64,000 bases of DNA, taken from the NCBI GenBank assembly GCA_037903475.1, contig JBAJFG010000172.1, forward strand, positions 558,001-622,000, in the 5' to 3' direction. The translations under genes and the position numbers were made by a program. The first letter of the stretch is position 1. Each line of letters opens with the position of its first letter. Below, in pieces: positions 58,000-64,000 of the stretch. Under the pieces are notes generated by a model. It did not search any database, had not been told where the DNA came from, and saw only the letters and a list, made by a program, of their open reading frames with translations. This DNA is from Ancylostoma caninum. Its lineage: Eukaryota > Nematoda > Chromadorea > Rhabditida > Ancylostomatidae.

Positions 58000-60160
58000 A
58001 TTTTAAAGCTTTCCGGAGACATTGAATGAGTGACTGCCTTAGAAATCTTCAAGAAGTCATGCCAGAGAAGAAGATACAAAGAATCTAGTAAAAGATGTAC
58101 CGCCGAATCTGTTTCTTCTCACCCGCGAACCTTTTTCGCTTCGACAAAAAGTGGTAGTAACGCGGCAGTCACTCACCTTCCTCCGCCGCTGCAAGAAGAC
58201 CAATGTGCTTCCTGCTTTCATTAAAATAAGAAGATCGGAGCAATGTCTGGTCTTCCCGATAACAGCCCGAAAATTGTGAATGTTAACTGTTCCATTCTCA
58301 ATGTTGTGATCAAGGAAAGACGTTAATTGTATGCTACGTTACTCCACAATAGACAGCATGAGGGCGCATAAAACATCATTCGAAAGCACGGACGCCGCAA
58401 ATCCGCTAACGCCGTGCCGAAGTTGGTCGATTGAAAGAATTTGTTGTGGGACCTTTCCAGGGATTTTTCTATAGTTTTCGTTCAAGGCGTCGCCGTAGGC
58501 TAGGAATACAATAGAAATTAGGGAGATGGGATTTTGCTTGGACCTTGCCTTTAAGTACACGAGTTGCGGCGCGCTTCAGCAGACGGCGGTGCGCGTGATG
58601 CAAGGACGATTGAGAGCAGCTGTGATGGGAACGTACCTACTGTTTTTTCCTTTTTATTCCAATTTCAGTTTCATGGACTAATTTTGGTGGCCTCCCTTCA
58701 TTTTTACAGTGCAACTGCTCGATGAATTGAATTGCTCCTGAGTTTTCTTCTCAAAAGTGGATAGATGATAGCCATAAATTTTCAATAACAACGAGCGTTT
58801 TCAATGGCACAAGTTTTGATTTCTGACAGGGCATGTGTTGCATTGTCTGTGTTCACGCACAGTTTCTTAGATGGATAAGGATCTTGTGGTAGAACTAGCC
58901 TGACTACACCCGAAAGCTGGTACACCCGACCTTTCATGAAGAATAATTATACATATAAATTTCACGCTTCCACATTTGGACTTGGCGCAATCCGTGCAAA
59001 TCTGGAAAATTGATGACAACAAATTGCTAAACTAAGATGATGTCAGCCTGCATTAATCTTGTAGGACCTCCAACACCTCTCGTAGGATCTTCCGCATCTT
59101 CCCTCTGTTGCTAATATCTGGGACATGTCTACTTTTTTTGAGCCGCCTCTGCTGATTTCTCTGTCTAAGGACCACCTAAAGTGTCGCTGGAAGACAATTA
59201 TTATGACCGTTTGAGCACGCTCAGTTCTTTGTGTTCAAGTGGATAAATATTCGTAGAAACATCAAGGTATGTACTATTTGGACTCGTACATTTATTTATC
59301 TATTTATTTATTTGTACCTGGCTAAACCACGCTAATTTACAGATACACTCTAAAGAGTTCAAATACAGTGCTTGAAAAAAAAACATCAAAGCGTTCACAA
59401 AAGTAATCGGCTGAACACGGAAGTGACTCAGTAATGTATAATACAACGCATATATACGTTAAATCAGTCATAAAAAGTAGTTTGAACATATAAAAGAGGA
59501 GGATGCGGTGTGTATCCAGACACAAATGAGAGGATAGAAAGGAGCAAGGGGACGTGATATAGGGAAATCACGTTGAAGGTATTCTAATCACTGCTGTGGT
59601 TCGACATTCAATAATTTTTTCATTGACTAGCGCCCCTTAGGGACGCTAGAAAGTGGGGTGGGGCAGCCACTTGAGGTATGTGCGAAAGCTTCACAAATGC
59701 GGAATGCTTAGAAAATTAGCAAATAAACAAAACCAATCATTAGCTGGGCTCAAATACAAAATCCTCCCTTCAAATTGCGAATATTCTACGGGTCTGGCCG
59801 CCTCCCCAACGTCGGGCTTGGTGTCTTCTCTCGATTCTAGCCTTGCTTGCAAATTCTTAGTCACGCACCTATATGTGAAGCTAATTTCCGATGCAATGGT
59901 ACTACCTACTTTTTTGTCACATTTATTACATGCCTTTGGATCCGCTATGAACAGCCACTCCCAACTCTGCACAGGAGTATCTATCACATGGCTTTAGTGC
60001 TTGTGGACAACACAGTGTAACCAATGCCGTGGAAATAATTACCTGAAATGATTTAAGCTTCACTCCAGAGATAGTCCAGCAGATGTGCTTCTGCTTCAAA
60101 ATACAGGAAAAAAAGAGGTGTTCGACTGAGAGACGAATGAGCGCGTAGCGTACTTCTACT
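58000..60160. other. Repeat-rich intergenic region
   Basis: 58560-59490 is copy B of the dispersed direct repeat (copy A at 35640-36560). An open frame at 59691-59987 minus with a CxxC pair (ACNKCDKK) may be a DNA-transposon scrap, but I cannot assign it. No gene called. Confidence 0.45.
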
Positions 60161-60169
60161 CCTCTGGCA

Positions 60170-60560
60170 GACGTGCGTCTTGGCGTTTTTCCCACTATTG
60201 GGCCACAGCGGACCCAATCCCCATCCTTGGACTCGTTCGCGGGATTTCCTCACTAATGGGCCACTGCGGACCCCATTTCCATCGATTGGCCCGCATCCTG
60301 GCGTTGTCCCCACTATTTGGGCAGAGCAGGCAATAACCCCATTCGTAGACTCGTTCCCTGGCATCCCCCACTAATGGGCCTCTGCGGACCCAATCCTCAT
60401 CGATGGACCCGTAATCCGCCCTATTCCCAATATCGGGCCAATGCACACCCTTTCTCCATCCATGGACCCGTATCCTGCCGCTTTTCCACTACTGGGCCAT
60501 GGTGGACCCTTTCTCGATCGGTAGACACCTATCCTGATGTTTTTTTGAACTACGGGGCGC
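60170..60560. repeat. Degenerate minisatellite, about 60-bp unit
   Basis: About six units around GGACCCGTATCCTG(C/G)CGTT, TTCCCACTA(T/C)TGGGCCA and TGCGGACCC. The same unit in the opposite orientation occurs at 61950-62290 (AACGTCAGGATACGGGTCCA). Mutation is heavy, so it is old. Confidence 0.65.
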
Positions 60561-61137
60561 CGGCACGTCTGTCCTTTATCAGTGCATCCGCACTCTCTGT
60601 AAATCTCGAGGGTAACTGAAGAAAGTTAGGAAATATTTAGAAATTTTGATCATTGCACAACTGCTTTCGGAAATGTCGTAACAGCTTATGATGACACTTT
60701 CTTCGTTCGTTCATCCTCACACGCACACATCCATTCCATGTGGTTACCGTCCAGTGTTTCAAAATCGAGTGAAGTTAGACACAAAGTCCAGCAGATGGGT
60801 GACTTTGCTCCGTACATTACTGCTATGCAACGTCAAATCATTGCAAAAAACTGTCTCGCCCGCGACCTCGAGACAGCTAGCCGCTGCTCCCACCGCGAAT
60901 TCCTGAGTGCACCGACTTCCACTACATCTATGCAACTATGACCAAACATCGGCCGAATGCCCCGTCAGCTGCGCATCCTCGCAAGGCACAGTCTATAAAT
61001 GAGTCTCCCAGCGAGCGTATGCGATCACGTGCTGGTCCCCCACCGCCCGTGCTCTAAAAAATTTTGTTTCACTACCATGAATTATGTAAGAGGATCTCAG
61101 ATATGGACTTAATTCACAGCTTTTATCACCACTGAGC

Positions 61138-61375
61138 TTGGCGCAACCCTCCTTTATATCGGTCGATCCGATGATCGACTTCCCTCCGCCCTCCTTGTAT
61201 ATCGGTCGATGCGATGATCGACGTCCCCCCCGCCCCTCCTTCCGAATGCCGGCGCACCCTTACCACGCCGTTAGACCCGATACCAGGCGTTTACCCACTT
61301 TTGGACGCCGGCGCACCCTTCCCACGCCGTTGGACCCGACTACAGACGTTTCCCCAAGGTTTAGACAGCCCGTTC
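61138..61375. repeat. Two short tandem duplications
   Basis: TATATCGGTCGATGCGATGA/TATCGGTCGATCCGATGATC repeats at about 55-bp spacing. GCCGGCGCACCCTTACCACG/GCCGGCGCACCCTTCCCACG repeats about 61 bp apart, with GTTGGACCCGA. It may be a diverged form of the neighbouring minisatellite. Confidence 0.5.
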
Positions 61376-61424
61376 AGGGTTTTGCTGCGGGACCGCGCCC
61401 TGACGGCCTCGAGCCCTCAGGTCG

Positions 61425-61775
61425 AGATAGTGTTTACAACGATCACGTCGTCTGCATAAATTTTGCTCTCTACACCTATGTCCAAGAACATGCGTGGGAT
61501 ATCAGCCGTATAGATATTGGACAGAACGGGCGATAAAACTCCCAATGAGGTATGCCACTCTTAACATATCTCACTTAGAAGAATGTTCCTCCGAATGTTA
61601 ATCTGAAACTTTCTATAAGATACTGTTCAATCCAGTTGGTGACAACTGGATGGAATCTCAGAGCTCTCAACTTGTGCATCAATTTTTTGTGTGAAACACG
61701 ATCAAATGACTTGGCAAAGTCGAAATAAATCACATCAGACGCTATCGAAAGCTTCTGTCCAACCATCTAATCACT
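61425..61775 (-). mobile_element. LINE reverse transcriptase fragment with YADD
   Basis: Minus strand: ASDVIYFDFAKSFDRVSHKK (RT motif with FDF), LRFHPVVTNWIEQYL, then after a frame change GVLSPVLSNIYTADIPRMF and SKIYADDVIV (catalytic YADD). This is the middle RT palm of a Jockey/CR1-like LINE, probably the family whose later part remains at 49.6-50.5 kb. Short and broken. Confidence 0.8.
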
Positions 61776-61949
61776 CAATGAGATTAGTCTCGATAGAACG
61801 TCCTGGAACAAATCCACGTTGTTCTTTGTCCATCCATCGTTCTTTGTCTTGTTTCCGTATAGTGTTAGGGAACGAAACGGAAACAGGATAACCTATTTTT
61901 TTCTGTTTATTATTGGTTAGGAGGAATTATTTTATTTATATTGAGATGA

Positions 61950-62290
61950 GCAACTACATGCTCTTTAAGGACTTGGGGAATTTGTGGGGAAAACGTCAGG
62001 ATACGGGTCCATGGGTGGAAAATGTGTCTGCCGTGGCCAAGAGGAGGAAAAACGTTAGGATACGGGCCCACGGATGGAGAATCCGTATTCTGACGTTTCC
62101 CCACGATAGCGCCATGGCAGGCCCATACTCCATCCGTAGACCCATATACTGGCGTTTTGGAGGACGGGTAGCAGTGGCTAAAAGGCGAAATAACGCCAGT
62201 ATACGGGTTCGTGGATGGAGAATAGGCCCGCAACGGCGCAATCGTGAGGAAAACGGCAGGATACGGGTCCACGGATGGTTTGAACTCTCG
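61950..62290. repeat. Minisatellite, inverted relative to 60.2 kb
   Basis: Units with AGGATACGGGTCCA(C/T)GG(A/G)TGG. Internally it also turns around (CCATCCGTAGACCCATATAC), so the array is partly palindromic. Confidence 0.6.
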
Positions 62291-62299
62291 TGCGAAAAC

Positions 62300-62825
62300 A
62301 CCCAAACGCTCGTTCCGACCCTCGCCCCCCCGCTCGTTCGGAAAGGGGTTTGCCCCCCCCCCGAAATAGTCTCAGTGGTTTGATGAATCGTATCACTTTG
62401 CTTTGCCACGATAGAACGTTACTGTAACTTGATTGCGCCCTAACGATGGCGGCAGATTTCCTTTTCTCACTTGAAATAACCTACGAGCTTCATAATAGAC
62501 TGATCAGCTGGATCATAATGCACATATGCATTAGGTTTAAAAGTAATTTCATTCCAGACTTTAATAAGGTAACTGAACAATCAGACGTTATCAGCAAATA
62601 GCATTAAGACCGTTTGCAGCCAGTGCCATGCATAGACATGATTACAGAGCAGCCACGCTTGATTCTTGACATAATTGCTCCATCTGAATCAGTCTTGAGA
62701 TAAAAGCTGTTGAAGAGATCTGGCGAAAGTTGCGTACAAAAGTACATATAGAGGAGAGAAATTATAGACTTTTTTGTGTACGCGGAAATAGGTGAAGCTT
62801 TAGTAAAAAGAAAGTGTTGCACAAT
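62300..62825. other. Intergenic region upstream of the 63.0-kb gene
   Basis: No gene seen. The conserved family upstream block begins near 62825 (AATCTCTGTGTAATTGGTTG). Confidence 0.45.
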
Positions 62826-62928
62826 TTCAATGCTAATCTCTGTGTAATTGGTTGTTTCATTTTACATGAAGTACTCTTGAATTTTACAACAGGTTTCCCC
62901 AACAAGGCGTTATGTTCGCAAAGGGCAC

Positions 62929-62942
62929 GATATGTATAAATA
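62929..62942 (+). promoter_or_regulatory. TATA promoter of the 63.0-kb gene (one box deleted)
   Basis: GATATGTATAAATA: relative to the paralogues about 12 nt between the two TATA boxes are missing, leaving one. It lies 36 nt upstream of the ATG. Confidence 0.5.
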
Positions 62943-62970
62943 TGCTGCCGAGTATGAATATGGCACATAG

Positions 62971-63109
62971 ATGAAACTGCTGCTAATAGTCTTCCTTCCC
63001 CTTGCTTTCGGTAAGTTCACACAAACTTTTTGTAAGTACGCTATATTTGATGTTAAGCCGTGTTCTCGGAAGCAACGCCACAAGATTCGGACGAAAGGAA
63101 CGTTGAGAG
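62971..63109 (+). CDS. GGMWW-family gene, first two exons (3' part beyond the window)
   Basis: Exon 1 (62971-63010, 40 nt) is the signal exon MKLLLIVFLPLAF. Exon 2 (63058-63109) is AVFSEATPQDSDERNVER, followed by an intact AG|GTATGG donor. Phases match the family, so a third exon with ERSAV/KR/GGMWW is expected about 1-2 kb downstream. The window ends inside intron 2, which contains a foldback element. Closest relative is the 30.6-kb remnant (intron 1 and flanks nearly identical), but here the donor is intact. Whether the gene is complete cannot be judged. Confidence 0.65.
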
Positions 63110-63327
63110 GTATGGTTACTGCTGCACACTTCTTTTAAAAAGGTTGGTCACATTAGCTCGAAGCGCACATTAGCGGGGCTGCTTATTCGCAGCTTTGGAA
63201 GAGACAAAGGCATACCACTGTCGTCGACCAGTAATCACATGAAATCATTCTGCTGTAGTAAATTAGGTAATTATAGAAGCTCTTCCAGCAATTACAGCGG
63301 CTATCTCTCACGAATTCAATGACTATT

Positions 63328-63981
63328 AACTTTATACTGTGTCGAGCCTGACTAGATTGTTAGTGGATATATTTATTTATTATTTCGCTTGACGTTTCGA
63401 CGAGCCCGTCGTCTTCGGAGGCCTAAAAGTGGCTCACAGTTTTTTATCTGTGTTCTAGACCGCCAAACGTCTCCTCCCACTCTGCTAGTTTCAACTTTCT
63501 CCCCAGTTTACTACCTCGAAAACTCTCAGGAAGAAAGACCCAGCCCATATCCAACGTTTCTGCGGAAAAGTCCGCACCAGTTGTGATCGTCGTTGCGGAC
63601 GAGTGAGAGCCACTCCACTGCCCACAATCAATGTTGTGTACGGTCTACAGCTCGCATAACGGCATGTAGGGCAGAAAGTCACTTGTTATTGAAGAGCACT
63701 CATTCTTGCTATTACTAATAGGGTAGGTCTTTTGTCCTGGGAATTTTCGAGGTAGTAAGCCGGGGAGAAAGTTGAAACTAGCGGAGTGGGAGGAGATGTT
63801 TGGCGGTCTAGGACACAGATAAAAAACTGTGAGCCACTTTTAGACCTCCGAAGACGAGGTCACGTCGAAACATCAGGCGAAACCATGAATAGATATATCC
63901 ACTAACAACATGGTCAGGCTCAACACAGTTTAGAGTTCATATCGCAGAATGCCCAGGTTCAGAGAAGAAAGAACATGGAGA
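63328..63981. mobile_element. Foldback element with 12-bp flanking duplication
   Basis: Flanked by TCAATGACTATT on both sides (63316-63327; 63982-63993). The 30.6-kb copy has the uninterrupted site (TTCAATGACTATTTTTAAAG). Arms of about 190 bp are inverted copies with blocks TTAGTGGATATAT, TCGTCTTCGGAGG and TTCAACTTTCTCCCC. 654 bp, no transposase. Confidence 0.85.
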
Positions 63982-64000
63982 TCAATGACTATTTTTAAAG

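Noticed and set aside
59691..59987. 98-codon minus frame with a CxxC pair, possible ISXO2/Merlin transposase zinc ribbon
   Set aside because: Too little similarity by eye and no terminal repeats found; left unassigned.
61138..61536. 132-codon proline/arginine-rich frame
   Set aside because: Built from short tandem duplications running into an antisense LINE fragment; no protein-family signal.

Overview
This is a eukaryotic, nematode-type window, most like a strongylid such as a hookworm (inference). The evidence is short GT-AG introns with TTTTCAG acceptors, trans-splice-like acceptors just upstream of start codons, a conserved ribosomal protein gene, a nematode-style nuclear hormone receptor, many small secreted-protein genes, and AT-rich intergenic DNA full of short inverted-repeat elements. 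Most long reading frames are chance or repeat-derived. The real genes are short multi-exon genes that I assembled by joining splice sites by eye.

Layout. 1-2910 (+): the 3' part of a nuclear hormone receptor gene (end of the DNA-binding domain plus the whole ligand-binding domain). 9669-3364 (-): rps-24 followed by ssna-1 with a short intercistronic gap, a likely SL1/SL2 operon, convergent with the receptor. 11.9-19.1 kb (+): two tandemly duplicated genes for small secreted peptides with an ICEDCYH motif; the second has a 3.4-kb intron holding a Penelope-like fragment and a MITE. 21.1-21.8 kb (+): a small acidic secreted protein. 24.0-24.7 kb (+): a single-domain, BPTI-like Kunitz inhibitor. 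26.0-28.6 kb: a decayed Penelope-like retroelement split by a MITE. 28.7-29.9 kb: a Kunitz pseudogene.

30.5-64 kb: dispersed members of what looks like an undescribed family of secreted propeptides. Each has a signal-peptide exon of 40 nt, a short pro-exon, and a last exon encoding ERSAV, a dibasic furin-like site (RQKR or REKR) and a GGMWW(R/K)H core. The gene at 51.1-53.0 kb carries one core. The gene at 37.8-39.9 kb carries eight tandem 21-residue copies, each preceded by REKR, like a neuropeptide or antimicrobial peptide precursor. It sits in one arm of a large inverted duplication (about 32.6-35.1 and 36.6-40.1 kb), whose other arm holds a head-to-head copy with six repeats and a broken reading frame. 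Further members are at 30.6 kb (last exon lost), 54.0 kb (frameshifted) and 63.0 kb (runs off the window). Several of these genes, and the Kunitz gene, share a double TATA promoter.

The rest is transposon debris: Tc1-like, hAT-like, TTAA-flanked (piggyBac-like) and Mutator-like MITEs, LINE and Penelope reverse transcriptase fragments, foldback elements, minisatellites and telomere-like GCCTAA runs. Several insertions lie inside introns of the peptide genes or between duplicated copies and can be dated relative to the duplications.
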